From the NCBI GenBank assembly GCA_013153275.1, contig JAADER010000046.1, positions 1-48,374 of the forward strand: 48,374 nucleotides of DNA, in the 5' to 3' direction. The notes below the pieces were generated by a model. It was not told the origin of the DNA, did no database searches, and saw nothing but the letters and a program-made list of their open reading frames with translations. Of the stretch, positions 1 through 8,773 are shown one piece after another. Position numbers and translations under genes: made by a program. This stretch comes from Thermoproteota archaeon (GTDB taxonomy: Archaea > Thermoproteota > Thermoprotei > Thermoproteales > Thermocladiaceae). Numbering within the stretch: position 1 is the first letter of the stretch; every line of letters starts with the position of its first letter.

Positions 1-2
1 CT

Positions 3-281
3 CCATTACCATCTCAACGTTATAGAGCATTTGTAAGCCTGGACTGGCATTGGAAGAATATTACACTAGAACCTATAATGGACTTCGATCTCGACATAAT
101 ACTCAACTGGATACAAAACATTAATCCAATACTCATATTCCTAGGCTATGACAGCCTTAAGATTGGCCTACCAGAACCACCTCTACAGAAAACTACAACA
201 TTAATAAGAAAACTAGAACAAAACCACTTCACACTATACAAAAACCTAAGAGAACCAGTAAAAAGTAAGATCATGAAATAA
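3..281 (+). CDS. C-terminal fragment of a radical-SAM-like (DUF5131/Gp37-Gp68 type) protein
   Basis: The reading frame is open from the left edge of the window and ends at a stop at 279-281, so only the last 92 residues are visible. The fragment has an LEPIMDFDLD stretch, then a helix and FLGYDS, then LPEPPLQKT near the C-terminus. I recall this pattern from archaeal DUF5131 (formerly Gp37/Gp68) proteins, a radical-SAM-related family of uncertain substrate. The cysteine motif would lie upstream of the window and cannot be checked. Codons are strongly A-ending (ata, aca, cca, gaa), like the nitroreductase gene at 9643 and unlike most neighbours. The family assignment rests on the C-terminal pattern only. 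Confidence 0.5.
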   Translation, partial: PLPSQRYRAFVSLDWHWKNITLEPIMDFDLDIILNWIQNINPILIFLGYDSLKIGLPEPPLQKTTTLIRKLEQNHFTLYKNLREPVKSKIMK

Positions 282-389
282 TGTTCTAAATTAAAGATCA
301 GTACAGCATTTTCCTGAAAGTACTTCACCAAAGGAGTTAAATAATAGGTACATCAAGTCGATATGGTGCTATGTTGCGTCAATGTCGCC

Positions 390-1220
390 TTATTTCTCTA
401 AGTCCATTAGCATTTCCTCTGCTGATTGATATCTTTCAATTACTGCTGGTTTCATTGCCCTCATTATTACTCTACGTATGTTTTTGTCGATTTTTCGTGT
501 GTACTTTGCTGGATCTGGCGGTCTCTCTGGGTGTGGATATCCTTTAAGATCGATTATTGGGTCTCTTCCTGTAACTAGGAAGAACAGTATTGCACCTAGA
601 GACCAGATATCGCTTTGTGGTAGATGTAGTCCCATAGTTACTTGCTCAGGTGCTGTGTATCCGCCTGGAGATCTTATCCTGTCTTTTACCATCTTTCCAT
701 GTATTGAGCTTGTTCCAAAGTCTATAATTTTACATCTAAGCTCAAGACTGTCGGTGTCTACTAGTATGTTAGATGGTTTAAGGTCTCTATGGACTATTCC
801 CATATCATGAAGATAGGATACTGCTATACAAAGTTGATGCATTATTTCTAAAATATCCTCATAGTAGAGAGGCGACTTTTTCCTTAGCTCTTTTAATGAC
901 GTTCCTTCAATGTACTCTAGAACTAGTACCGTTGGATATTCGACTTCTCCTCCTATTCTGATGGGTCTGAGAATTCTCAAACCTTCTATTCTTCTTACAA
1001 CGTTATCATGATTCACTATCTTCAGTACAGAGCTCTCATGCCTTACGAATTTTATGTTCATTAGACCCTGGTAAGGATCATTGTCGATTCTAGGCTCCTT
1101 CAGAACCACAATATTGTCCGTGTACCTGTCTACAGCTAACCATACTAGGCTTGTGCCTCCTCTCTTTAGGAGTCTCTTCACAACGTAATTTCCAACTTTT
1201 ACATTTTCTCTCAGCAGCAT
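390..1220 (-). CDS. Soluble Ser/Thr protein kinase
   Basis: A complete 276-residue eukaryotic-like kinase domain with nothing appended and no membrane segment. The glycine-rich loop is present in loose form (KRGGTSLVWLA), followed by the ATP-binding lysine in VVLKEP. The catalytic loop is HRDLKPSNIL, the magnesium loop is DFGTSS, and the activation segment ends in YTAPEQ, so all catalytic residues are in place. This is the most canonical of the three kinases in the window; the other two have HGD and DFN. It is expected to phosphorylate proteins in the cytosol; the substrate is unknown. It diverges from the secreted-protein gene at 1329, which could be functionally linked but need not be. A TATA-like CATATAA lies about 25 bp upstream of the start. 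Confidence 0.9.
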   Translation of the reverse strand: MLLRENVKVGNYVVKRLLKRGGTSLVWLAVDRYTDNIVVLKEPRIDNDPYQGLMNIKFVRHESSVLKIVNHDNVVRRIEGLRILRPIRIGGEVEYPTVLVLEYIEGTSLKELRKKSPLYYEDILEIMHQLCIAVSYLHDMGIVHRDLKPSNILVDTDSLELRCKIIDFGTSSIHGKMVKDRIRSPGGYTAPEQVTMGLHLPQSDIWSLGAILFFLVTGRDPIIDLKGYPHPERPPDPAKYTRKIDKNIRRVIMRAMKPAVIERYQSAEEMLMDLEK

Positions 1221-1328
1221 CTCATATCTCGCCTTTCTATCACAGTTGTTATATGTTTAAGCAGATTTTAAGCATTGAGCTCCGAAGAGAACGTTTATTA
1301 ATTATTAGTCTATAACTAACCTCATATC

Positions 1329-2669
1329 ATGACTTCTAGAGCTACATTAATAACCGCCTTAGGGATCGTTGTGACATTCCTGTTAATGTTCTCTCATGGG
1401 AGCACTGGATTAGCATACTCCATATGTAACACACGAGCATGTGCAACATTGAATTCTTACTGCTATGTATCAGAGCTATTAAATTACTGGCCACACGATC
1501 TACCCTACGGACGAGAAGTTACCGTTCATGTACGTCTTCTGGCTAGCAACTGTAAGGTACGTGTTAACAGTGTAAAGATCCTACAAGAAGAGGGATTAAT
1601 TGCTAAAGTTGTGAATTTCTCCCACGAACTCTACAGTAACATCGTCACAATCACACTTGATGTTAAACCTACATCTCTTGGAAAAACTTATCTTAAGCTA
1701 GAGATCTCTTTTTCTCCAGAAGCTATCTGCGATCTTTGTCTCAAAAGTTCTCATACGACCGTCGTGACCATCAACTTCACGTCATATGCTGTCGTCCGAG
1801 TTGTAGCCTCAACGTCTACAGGTAGCATATTGAGAGATATCTGCATTAAAGTTAATAACTACACTATATGTGGTGAAGGATCAGCTAAAGTATATAGTGA
1901 CAATGTGATAGTTAGTGCCCCGAAAACAGTTAGCATTAACAGCTTCGAGAAATATGCGTTTAAAGAGTGGAGCAATGACGAAAATAAGAACGTTCTCGAA
2001 CTAAAGGTACATGAGAGTAGTATCAATCTTACCGCGATCTACAGAAAAGAATACTACATTGACATAACGACACCACGTAAGACACTTTTTGTAGGATGGT
2101 TTCCAGAGGGCACGAATCTGAGAATAGAGATACCATATGTGATAAACGTGAGTAATGGAATAGTAGAGAAGTTTCTGGAGTGGAACTGTACGAGAGGTAA
2201 ACTACCTAGTATACCTGTACTCGACGTTATAGTTAACAAGCCGCTGATATGTGAAGCAAAGTATGAAACTCTTTACAAGGTCCTGATCATAGTCATGCTA
2301 GACAATTCGATAAAATATACTGTGACAAAGTGGGTGAAGCCATATGCAAAAATTATGTTAAATTCTTCAAATTATATACCAAATTCATTATTGCTCTCTA
2401 TACTAGGCGCATCCTTTAAGGGTTGGCGCGTCCTCAAGGACGATACTTCACTAGTCCTCAAGAAGGGGCTTATATCGTTAGTTATTGATTATCCTACAAA
2501 GATATATGTACTTTGGTCCCCGGACTATGAACATCTGATTCCTATTCTACTTATTGTCATTATAATGGCGGTATTTTTCGTATGGATGACTAGGCCAGAG
2601 AAGGGGTCAAGAGAGACTGATGAGACAGTTCCTGTAGCTAGGGAGGATGATCAGACTGAGGCTTTATGA
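1329..2669 (+). CDS. Secreted, C-terminally membrane-anchored protein with a divergent InlB-type repeat
   Basis: A 446-residue protein with an N-terminal hydrophobic signal segment (about residues 5-30), a long extracellular region rich in beta-strand-like sequence and Asn-X-Ser/Thr sites, and one C-terminal membrane helix (about residues 402-420) followed by a short charged tail. The middle has an AFKEWSNDENKN block followed by SINLTAIYRKEY. This is the 'F..W..' plus 'i.LtA.y' pattern of divergent InlB/bacterial-repeat domains common in archaeal surface proteins. Several cysteines in the first 130 residues (for example CDLC) suggest disulfides. I do not recognise a specific function; it is probably a surface protein. 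Confidence 0.75.
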   Translation: MTSRATLITALGIVVTFLLMFSHGSTGLAYSICNTRACATLNSYCYVSELLNYWPHDLPYGREVTVHVRLLASNCKVRVNSVKILQEEGLIAKVVNFSHELYSNIVTITLDVKPTSLGKTYLKLEISFSPEAICDLCLKSSHTTVVTINFTSYAVVRVVASTSTGSILRDICIKVNNYTICGEGSAKVYSDNVIVSAPKTVSINSFEKYAFKEWSNDENKNVLELKVHESSINLTAIYRKEYYIDITTPRKTLFVGWFPEGTNLRIEIPYVINVSNGIVEKFLEWNCTRGKLPSIPVLDVIVNKPLICEAKYETLYKVLIIVMLDNSIKYTVTKWVKPYAKIMLNSSNYIPNSLLLSILGASFKGWRVLKDDTSLVLKKGLISLVIDYPTKIYVLWSPDYEHLIPILLIVIIMAVFFVWMTRPEKGSRETDETVPVAREDDQTEAL

Positions 2670-2680
2670 GTATGGTTCTT

Positions 2681-2730
2681 TCAGTCGGGTAAGTTGTCTT
2701 CATTTTTCTGTGCCGGGTGGTACTCATCAT
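2681..2730 (-). ncRNA. C/D box guide RNA (sRNA 1)
   Basis: Read on the minus strand: C box ATGATGA (2724-2730), 13-nt guide, D' box CAGA (2707-2710), 3-nt spacer, C' box ATGAAGA (2697-2703), 12-nt guide, D box CTGA (2681-2684). Spacing and both K-turn motifs fit archaeal C/D sRNAs that direct 2'-O-methylation with L7Ae, Nop5 and fibrillarin. It sits between two convergent genes. The D'/C' pair CAGA/ATGAAGA is identical to that of sRNA 2 at 10335. No TATA box is obvious, so it may be processed from the 3' end of the gene starting at 3711. Confidence 0.85.
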
Positions 2731-2772
2731 TGTGTACTGGCACACCGAGTCATTGGAGGCTCTCTAGCCTTC

Positions 2773-3711
2773 TCATCGGTGCGTCGCGGTTCTCTCCACT
2801 ATTTTCTTGTAGATTCTTTTTAATTCTTCTATGTCTTCTACGTTCTTTATCTGTTCTAGAATCTCTATGTCTTTTTTAAGCATTGGATATGGTTCTTCTG
2901 GTCTTGGCATCAGTTCTGCTGGTGGGTACTGTGATACTAGTATTAGTGTCTTTGCTGCGAGGGTTTTTAGTTTCTCTATGTTGGTCTCGTCGTGTAGTAG
3001 GTATGCCTGTGTTAATCTTCGGCCTGGATGCTCTATTCCTCTTTTGCCTATTTTTGAAAGCTCTTTCTCATATATGTCTACTGTCTTGACCTTTATACCT
3101 AACCTACGTTCTAGCTCTCTTGGAAGCAGTTTGTTTATGAAGTGTGTATGTATGAGTACTGGTTTCTTGAGACTCTGAAAGATCTCTATTATCTTTCTTA
3201 TCCTGAGCTCCGTTCTGAAGCGTGTTCTCTCGGCGTCAAATTTTGCATATCTCATGGTTGTCTGTATAAGTTTGTCGAAGTCTCTTCTTGAGTATGCTTT
3301 ATAATATTCTTGAAATATCTTGCCTATGTTTAGCTCAAGCATTGCTATATATCTTGCTGTCAGGTCTCTATCAAGCTCCTCTAGTCCTTTTCTGAAGAAG
3401 AGCTTTATCTTTATTCTTGTAGCTATCTCCTGATAGGGGTCTATGGGGAGAACGTCTATGCCGCTGTCATGTGCTCTCTTTGCTAGCAGAAGGAGCTCTC
3501 TAGTGAACATTGGGTACTCAAGCTCTAGATCAAGAAGAACATCATCTACAGAGACCTTGCCTTCTAGAAAGTCCTTCATGAGAGGAGGCTCAGGAAGCTC
3601 TAGAATGAAGGTCCTAATGCCATATTCTCGGAGAATAGCCTCGAGATCCTGAATAGCCTCAGGACGTGGAGGTGTTAGCGCTACAATGATTGGAACATCA
3701 GACTCATTCAC
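2773..3711 (-). CDS. Uncharacterised archaeal protein
   Basis: A 312-residue soluble protein rich in charged helices. It opens with a strand (VPIIVALTPP), then a helix and IRTFILELPEPP, and later has VLPIDPYQEI and KKPVLIHTHF, giving an alternating alpha/beta impression. The LELPE...LPIDP layout loosely recalls the TraB/ChaN-like fold, but I see no diagnostic catalytic motif and do not assign it. Arg/Lys/Glu content is high, as expected in a thermophile. The gene lies 29 bp downstream of the SPOUT methyltransferase gene and in the same direction, so the two are probably co-transcribed. Confidence 0.7.
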   Translation of the reverse strand: MNESDVPIIVALTPPRPEAIQDLEAILREYGIRTFILELPEPPLMKDFLEGKVSVDDVLLDLELEYPMFTRELLLLAKRAHDSGIDVLPIDPYQEIATRIKIKLFFRKGLEELDRDLTARYIAMLELNIGKIFQEYYKAYSRRDFDKLIQTTMRYAKFDAERTRFRTELRIRKIIEIFQSLKKPVLIHTHFINKLLPRELERRLGIKVKTVDIYEKELSKIGKRGIEHPGRRLTQAYLLHDETNIEKLKTLAAKTLILVSQYPPAELMPRPEEPYPMLKKDIEILEQIKNVEDIEELKRIYKKIVERTATHR

Positions 3712-3740
3712 GATAGTGCTACACCCTAGCTACCATATAA

Positions 3741-4616
3741 CTATTGCCTTACAAGACAGGTACGTATAAAATGCATCACAGAGAGAACAGCTATGATAGC
3801 CTCCTCAGTCCTCACTGTCTCGACCCCCTGCTCCGGTATGAAGTTCACATGATAGTACTTCTCAACGTCCAGATTCTCCTCTCTGAGGATCTCGTCAACA
3901 CCTTTACGAGGAGATCCAAACAGTATCAGGATCCTCTTATCTAGCTCTCTTGCACGTGAGATCTCTCTTATAAGATCCTTATGTAGCTCCCTTATGTCTC
4001 TTCCCTCTCTACCTGTCAATATTACTGTCGAGTACTCTTCAGTGTTGAGCAGCTCTCTCAGATGTTTATCCTCTACAGTAATGTTCCAGTATATTCCTAT
4101 CTTATCGAGAGACACAACATGTGCCCTATACCTACCTTCTCTGCTCTCTGCCTCTATCCTTATGGTGAGTCTTGACCCAACAGGGTATGGTCTAGGGATT
4201 CTTGCGAACTTGTTCTCCCCTATCTTAACTATGCTGAAGTATCCGTCCCATCTCACTACTGTACCTTCCACTACATCTCCGGGTCTGAATCTGTCCTTAG
4301 ACGCTAAGTAGTGGCATGGGGTTTTCAGAGGAGGAAGAAGTCCAGCATATTTCAACTCTGGCTCTATCTTGAAGAGATCTTTCCTAAGGTATGGAGGACA
4401 AGTCATGTACTCTAGATTTCTAAGAAGAAACCTGAGCTCTCTCTCATCAACCCTACCATACCTATATATTACGAGCCGCGAAACTTGGAAGATAGCTGCT
4501 CCTCGACAGATATATCCTATCTTCCTAATCTTCTCCCTATCGTCTGCACACTCCTCTAGAACGTTCCAGGGTACTGCAATGTCTATTATCGGTTTTAGAA
4601 GACGTGGAGGTCTCAT
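3741..4616 (-). CDS. Putative RNA methyltransferase, SPOUT superfamily (DUF171 / C9orf114-like)
   Basis: A 291-residue protein matching the archaeal DUF171 family. An N-terminal alpha/beta part with AVPWNVLEEC and KIGYICRGAAIF is interrupted by an inserted OB-like segment (about residues 105-165, RPGDVVEGTVVRWDGYFSIV). The C-terminal half has the knotted SAM-binding region, including ILILFGSPRKGVDEIL and FIPEQGVETVRTEEA. Known family features place the SAM site in the FGSP..G and IP.QG..T.R..EA segments, and both are intact. The target is likely rRNA or tRNA, but which one is not established here. It is the second gene after the 40-residue ORF 10 bp upstream. Confidence 0.88.
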   Translation of the reverse strand: MRPPRLLKPIIDIAVPWNVLEECADDREKIRKIGYICRGAAIFQVSRLVIYRYGRVDERELRFLLRNLEYMTCPPYLRKDLFKIEPELKYAGLLPPLKTPCHYLASKDRFRPGDVVEGTVVRWDGYFSIVKIGENKFARIPRPYPVGSRLTIRIEAESREGRYRAHVVSLDKIGIYWNITVEDKHLRELLNTEEYSTVILTGREGRDIRELHKDLIREISRARELDKRILILFGSPRKGVDEILREENLDVEKYYHVNFIPEQGVETVRTEEAIIAVLSVMHFIRTCLVRQ

Positions 4617-4625
4617 CTATGGTTT

Positions 4626-4748
4626 TTACCTCTTCTTCTTTGCCTGTTGCTTCCTAGCTTCTTCCTCCTTCGTGCTTACCTTTCCTCCTAACCTTCTCTC
4701 CTCTTCCTCACTTGTGAGGAAGAGCGATGTTCTCTGTCTCCCACCCAT
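4626..4748 (-). CDS. Very small highly charged protein (40 aa)
   Basis: An ATG-initiated 40-codon frame starting at 4748. It begins MGGRQRTSLFLTSEEEERRL and ends in a lysine-rich tail (QQAKKKR). Acidic middle and basic end suggest an RNA- or ribosome-associated peptide, but I do not recognise the family. Support for a real gene is that it starts 34 bp from a TATA box, ends 10 bp before the SPOUT methyltransferase gene, and fills an otherwise unexplained gap with no rare-looking codons. Confidence 0.6.
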   Translation of the reverse strand: MGGRQRTSLFLTSEEEERRLGGKVSTKEEEARKQQAKKKR

Positions 4749-4778
4749 AGCTACCTATCTTAACTGATCGTGGTCTTA

Positions 4779-4787
4779 CTTATAAAT
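4779..4787. promoter_or_regulatory. Shared TATA box between divergent genes
   Basis: CTTATAAAT lies midway between the divergent starts at 4748 (minus) and 4819 (plus), about 34 and 36 bp from each. The core TTATAA is self-complementary, so it can serve as a TATA box in both directions. No other TATA-like sequence lies in the 70-bp gap. Confidence 0.6.
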
Positions 4788-4818
4788 CTTTTATCATACC
4801 TATACTCAGGCACCAGCC

Positions 4819-5325
4819 ATGTCTCGACCCATAGTCATGTTCGACGTATCCAGATGTGTTGGCTGTCGCTCCTGCGAGATAGCTTGTGCAGTTGAACACT
4901 CATCATCTAAGGATCTCTTCTCCGCGATCAATGAGTATCCTCTTCCGAGACCTAGGATAAGAGTATACAAGATAGATGACTTGAACGTGCCGGTAACATG
5001 TAGACACTGTGACGATGCTCCCTGTGTTGCTGTATGTCCTACAGGTGCGATGTACAGGGACGAGACAGGCTACGTCCTCCATAATCCTTCTAGATGCATT
5101 GGCTGTAGATTATGTACCTTAGTATGTCCGATAGCTCATCCACGTCTCATACCTGAGCTGAGAGTCGTCATCAAGTGTGATATATGTATGGACAGGCTGA
5201 GAGAGGGTAGGAAACCTGCATGTGTTGAGGCATGTCCTACAGGTGCTCTAATGTTCATAAGCGAGACAGAGCTTGCTCGCGAGAGGGTACGTGAGAGAAT
5301 AGTGAAGGCTCTCCTGGAGAAGTAA
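4819..5325 (+). CDS. cooF: CooF-type polyferredoxin
   Basis: A 168-residue iron-sulfur protein with four cysteine clusters: CVGCRSCEIAC near residue 15, CRHCDDAPCVAVC near residue 60, CIGCRLCTLVC near residue 95, and CDICMDRLREG...CVEAC near residue 120. This is the four-[4Fe-4S] arrangement of CooF and HycB/DmsB-like electron-transfer subunits. It is the first gene of the redox operon, 59 bp before the CODH-like gene. Its expected role is to carry electrons between the CooS-like protein and the hydrogenase module. There is no signal peptide, so it is cytosolic. Confidence 0.85.
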   Translation: MSRPIVMFDVSRCVGCRSCEIACAVEHSSSKDLFSAINEYPLPRPRIRVYKIDDLNVPVTCRHCDDAPCVAVCPTGAMYRDETGYVLHNPSRCIGCRLCTLVCPIAHPRLIPELRVVIKCDICMDRLREGRKPACVEACPTGALMFISETELARERVRERIVKALLEK

Positions 5326-5384
5326 AAATGGGATGTTAGATAATGCTGATATAGGACTTAAGATTATAGAAGCCTAGAGACAGC

Positions 5385-7217
5385 ATGTCAAACATTGATC
5401 CTTCTAAAGCCACGATAGATAGGGTCACTCGTGAGCTTCTCGAGAAGGCTCTACAGGACGGAGTTGAGACGATCTGGCATAGATTCTCCTCACAGCAGCC
5501 TCAGTGCGGTTTCGGGCTTCTAGGAGTGTGCTGTAGACACTGTCTCATAGGTCCCTGCAGGATAGATCCATTTAATGAGGAAGTCTCAAGAGGGTCCTGT
5601 GGAGTTGACTCTGACATAATTGTATCAAGAGGATTGCTTAGACATGTATGTGCTGGAGCATCATCGTACACGGACCTGACAATGGAGCTCCTAGACTATG
5701 CGGGAGCAGTCGCAGAAGGAAGATGCAGAGATCTGACAGTGATGGACAGGTCCAGGCTTGAGGAGCTAGCAAAGCTTGTAGACGTCGATCCTCAGGGTAA
5801 GGACGAGACAAAACTGCTTGCCGAGGTCGTTGAGGCCGTATCTAGAGACCTAGGATCTATCTTCAGGTCAAAGATATTTGAGAACAATGTGCCACCTGAG
5901 ATAAGAGAGATCTATGCAGGTATGGGACTTAGATTCAGAGGAGCACTACGCGAGATCGTTGAGTCGCTCCACAAGACTCACGAGGGAGTAACAACAGATC
6001 CAGAGGATCTTCTGCTACACTCACTGAAGATAGGACTCTACGCGCTGTGGGTCAGCGCGTACCTAGCATACACACTGCAGGACGTCCTCTCAGGAACGCC
6101 AAGTCCAAGAAAGGGACCAATGGGCCCGAGAGCCATAAGCGAGGACTATGTGAACATTGTTGTAAGAATCGCTAAGAGACCTCTCCTGAAGAAGCTGGTC
6201 GAGATAGCGAAGAGCAAGGAGACCGAGCAGGAAGCAATAAACATGAACGCTCTAGGTGTGAACGTGCTTGTTCCAGCAAACTTCATGATGAGCGAGGTCA
6301 TCCTCTCTACTGGAATGGTCGAGCTCTTCGTTGTTGATTACCTATGCACAATGCAGGGAATAGTCGATGCATGTAGGAGATATCATACAAAGCTTGTGAC
6401 GACAAGCCCCATAGGAAGGATAAGAGGTGCAGAACATGTTGAGGTAACCCCAGAAAATATGACAGAAGCTCTGAAGAAGATAGTCAAGATGGCACTAGAG
6501 AACTTCAAGAACAGAAGAGAGGAGAAGATGTATACTCCTAGGACACCTCCAGAGCAGGCAATGATAGGATGGTCCATAGAAGCCCTGAGATCGTACCTGA
6601 AAGGCTCCCTTGAACCTCTGGCAAATGCTCTCAAGGATGGCACGATAAGAGGAATAGCAGTGGTCTATGGATGCACGACCCCCAAAGTAGTACATAACTA
6701 TGGTCATGTAGAGGTGAGCAGAGGACTGATAAAGAATAACATACTCGTGCTCGGAACAGGCTGTTGGAACGTTGCAGCGGGACTGGCTGGACTACTTAAG
6801 CCGGAGGCAAGACAGCTTGCTGGAGAGGGGCTTGCAAAGCTGTGTGCAGAGTATAATATACCACCATGCTTATCATTTGGTGGATGTGCAGATAATGCAA
6901 GAATAATGAAGCTTCTTGTAGAGATATCACAGATATTGAAAGTACCGTTCAACAGGTTACCTATCGTTGCATCCGCTCCTGAACCGATGGCTGAGGAGAT
7001 AATGGCGCTTATGTTTGGAATGGCTGCAAGCGGTGTAGTTGTACACTCTGGGGTTAGACTTCCCATGTTAGGAAGCAAGCTCGTGAAAGAGTGGCTAGAA
7101 GAGAGGCTTGAGAAGATAGTTGGAGGAAAACTATTCATAGAGACGGATCCATCAAAGGCTGTGTCCGTGCTCACAGAGGCTGTAGAGGAGAGGAGAAGGC
7201 GATTAGGATGGTCATAA
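5385..7217 (+). CDS. Ni-CO dehydrogenase homologue (CooS-like) lacking canonical active-site residues
   Basis: A 610-residue member of the anaerobic CODH family. The N-terminal CGFG..G.CCRHCLIGPCR motif supplies the D-cluster cysteines (C41, C49) and the B-cluster cysteines (C50, C53, C58, C72). Cysteines matching four C-cluster ligands are kept: C321 (VVDYLC), C430 (VYGC), C460 (GTGC) and C501 (FGGC). Several residues needed for CO chemistry are not: the HNP histidine is replaced (IAKRPLL), the CCTGNE segment carrying another iron-ligand cysteine is deleted, the catalytic His of AHSDHG is Tyr/Leu (SSYTDL), and the catalytic Lys of the EKA motif is absent (MAEEIMA). The protein may hold an ordinary [4Fe-4S] cluster or a modified site rather than the Ni-Fe cluster. 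It overlaps the hydrogenase gene by 10 bp. Confidence 0.85.
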   Translation: MSNIDPSKATIDRVTRELLEKALQDGVETIWHRFSSQQPQCGFGLLGVCCRHCLIGPCRIDPFNEEVSRGSCGVDSDIIVSRGLLRHVCAGASSYTDLTMELLDYAGAVAEGRCRDLTVMDRSRLEELAKLVDVDPQGKDETKLLAEVVEAVSRDLGSIFRSKIFENNVPPEIREIYAGMGLRFRGALREIVESLHKTHEGVTTDPEDLLLHSLKIGLYALWVSAYLAYTLQDVLSGTPSPRKGPMGPRAISEDYVNIVVRIAKRPLLKKLVEIAKSKETEQEAINMNALGVNVLVPANFMMSEVILSTGMVELFVVDYLCTMQGIVDACRRYHTKLVTTSPIGRIRGAEHVEVTPENMTEALKKIVKMALENFKNRREEKMYTPRTPPEQAMIGWSIEALRSYLKGSLEPLANALKDGTIRGIAVVYGCTTPKVVHNYGHVEVSRGLIKNNILVLGTGCWNVAAGLAGLLKPEARQLAGEGLAKLCAEYNIPPCLSFGGCADNARIMKLLVEISQILKVPFNRLPIVASAPEPMAEEIMALMFGMAASGVVVHSGVRLPMLGSKLVKEWLEERLEKIVGGKLFIETDPSKAVSVLTEAVEERRRRLGWS

Positions 7218-8773
7218 AGATACTGGAAGAATGCGAGGTAGATCCTCAGAATGTATCTAAGATAGGTCCGGACACCTTCCTGATAGACCTCGATAAGAGA
7301 CAGCTCAGAGACGTGATAAAATGTTTAGTACTAGATAAAGGGCTTCACTTCTCTACCTGTCTAGGAGTAGACTACTCAGGACTACGACAGGGAAGCATGG
7401 CGCTCATATATGTCGTGACAAGGCCAAGCTCCAAGATAATCATCAGAGTAACACTTAACGAGAACGAGAGCATACCATATGTACACGATATTCTCCCAGC
7501 AGCAGAATGGTGTGAGCTCGAGGCCATGGATCTACTGGGACTGAAGACGAGTCTGCCAGTTGAGGACAGGTTCATACTTCACTGGGGGTTACCATCTAAA
7601 GTGCAGCCTCTTCGTAAAGAGTTTAAGCATAATACGAGACTGAGCAACATGGTGTCCTGTAGAGTATCTAAGCCTGAGGACTTCGTCGAGGTTGATCCTC
7701 ATCACCCATTCTTCTATGAGCATGAGGACTTTCTGATAAAGGCCATAGGTAACAGGATAGTTGACGTCCTCTATATAGGATCGTACATAAACCGTGGAAT
7801 AGAGAAGGTAGGTGAATCTAGGTTAAAGATGGAGCAGGTACCATTCATAGCTGAGAGGATATGTGGAATATGTGGCTTCACGCACTCGACTGCGTACTGC
7901 CAGGCCGTTGAGTCTGCCCTCGACATAGACGTGCCTGAGAGAGCAAGATTTGAGAGAACTCTGATGCTGGAGCTTGAGCGTCTGGAGAGTCATCTTCTCC
8001 TTCTCGCCCTGATAGCATACTCGGTAGGGCTCAGAGATATCTTTCTTGGTCTCTTACGTTCTCGCGAGATCGTTATGAATGCATGTGACATCCTTGTTGG
8101 AAACAGGAAAATGTATGGACTGAACGTTATTGGAGGCGTCAGATACGGGTTCGAGACCAGACAGATAAGGGACGTGAAAGAGCTGATAAAGAAATTGAAA
8201 ACTTCCCTAAAGATCCTGGACGCTCTCAAGGAGTCTCAAGAGCTGAGAAAGCTCAAGGACGTAGGAGTCCTCCCGAAGGAGAGCGCCCATAAGCTAGGAG
8301 CTGTAGGACCTGTCGCAAGAGCCTCAGGTATAGACTATGACGTACGTAGAGACCTACCATACGCCGCATATGAGGAAGTCGACTTCGATGTCCCTATAAT
8401 GGATCAAGGAGACACCTACTCCAGGATAGTGATCAGATGCGAGGAGGTTATACAGAGCGTGAGGATAATCGAACAAGTTCTAAATAGGGACGTGCTGACC
8501 AAGGGCGACCTGAGAACAGAATACTACCCGGCTCCCGGGAAGATAGGTGTAGGAATGACGGAGGCTCCTCGTGGCGAGAACGTTCATCTAGTGATAACAG
8601 GTCACGATTCCAGGCTATATAGATGGAAGGTCAGAGCTCCAACATATGCTAATCTCGCTGTCCTGAGAGCCGTGCTTGTAGGTGAGAGCCCGAGAGATGC
8701 TCCTGTAATAATAGCTAGTCTAGATCCCTGTTTATCATGTACAGACAGGCTAGTGATGGTGAGAAGAACATGA
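7208..8773 (+). CDS. [NiFe] hydrogenase large subunit, fused NuoC-NuoD type (HycE/HyfG-like)
   Basis: A 521-residue fusion. Residues 1 to about 150 resemble the 30-kDa NuoC subunit, and the rest is a NuoD/HycE-like large subunit beginning VDPHHPFFYEHEDF. Both nickel-binding motifs are present: RICGICGFTH in the middle and DPCLSCTDR near the C-terminus. Complex I NuoD lacks these cysteines, so this is a true group 4-type hydrogenase. Seven residues follow the final CxxCxxR, so a short tail may be cleaved on maturation, as in HycE. It overlaps the cooS-like gene upstream and the ferredoxin gene downstream (ATGA), which implies translational coupling. Confidence 0.88.
   Translation: MVIKILEECEVDPQNVSKIGPDTFLIDLDKRQLRDVIKCLVLDKGLHFSTCLGVDYSGLRQGSMALIYVVTRPSSKIIIRVTLNENESIPYVHDILPAAEWCELEAMDLLGLKTSLPVEDRFILHWGLPSKVQPLRKEFKHNTRLSNMVSCRVSKPEDFVEVDPHHPFFYEHEDFLIKAIGNRIVDVLYIGSYINRGIEKVGESRLKMEQVPFIAERICGICGFTHSTAYCQAVESALDIDVPERARFERTLMLELERLESHLLLLALIAYSVGLRDIFLGLLRSREIVMNACDILVGNRKMYGLNVIGGVRYGFETRQIRDVKELIKKLKTSLKILDALKESQELRKLKDVGVLPKESAHKLGAVGPVARASGIDYDVRRDLPYAAYEEVDFDVPIMDQGDTYSRIVIRCEEVIQSVRIIEQVLNRDVLTKGDLRTEYYPAPGKIGVGMTEAPRGENVHLVITGHDSRLYRWKVRAPTYANLAVLRAVLVGESPRDAPVIIASLDPCLSCTDRLVMVRRT

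Noticed and set aside
300-360. Minus-strand C/D-like pattern after the first kinase
   Set aside because: C box TTGATGT, D' CTCC and D CTGT all deviate and the spacing to the last box is too long.
8737-8769. Earlier ATG for the ferredoxin subunit
   Set aside because: It lies in the hydrogenase gene and adds residues that do not belong to the family; the ATGA overlap at 8770 is the better start.
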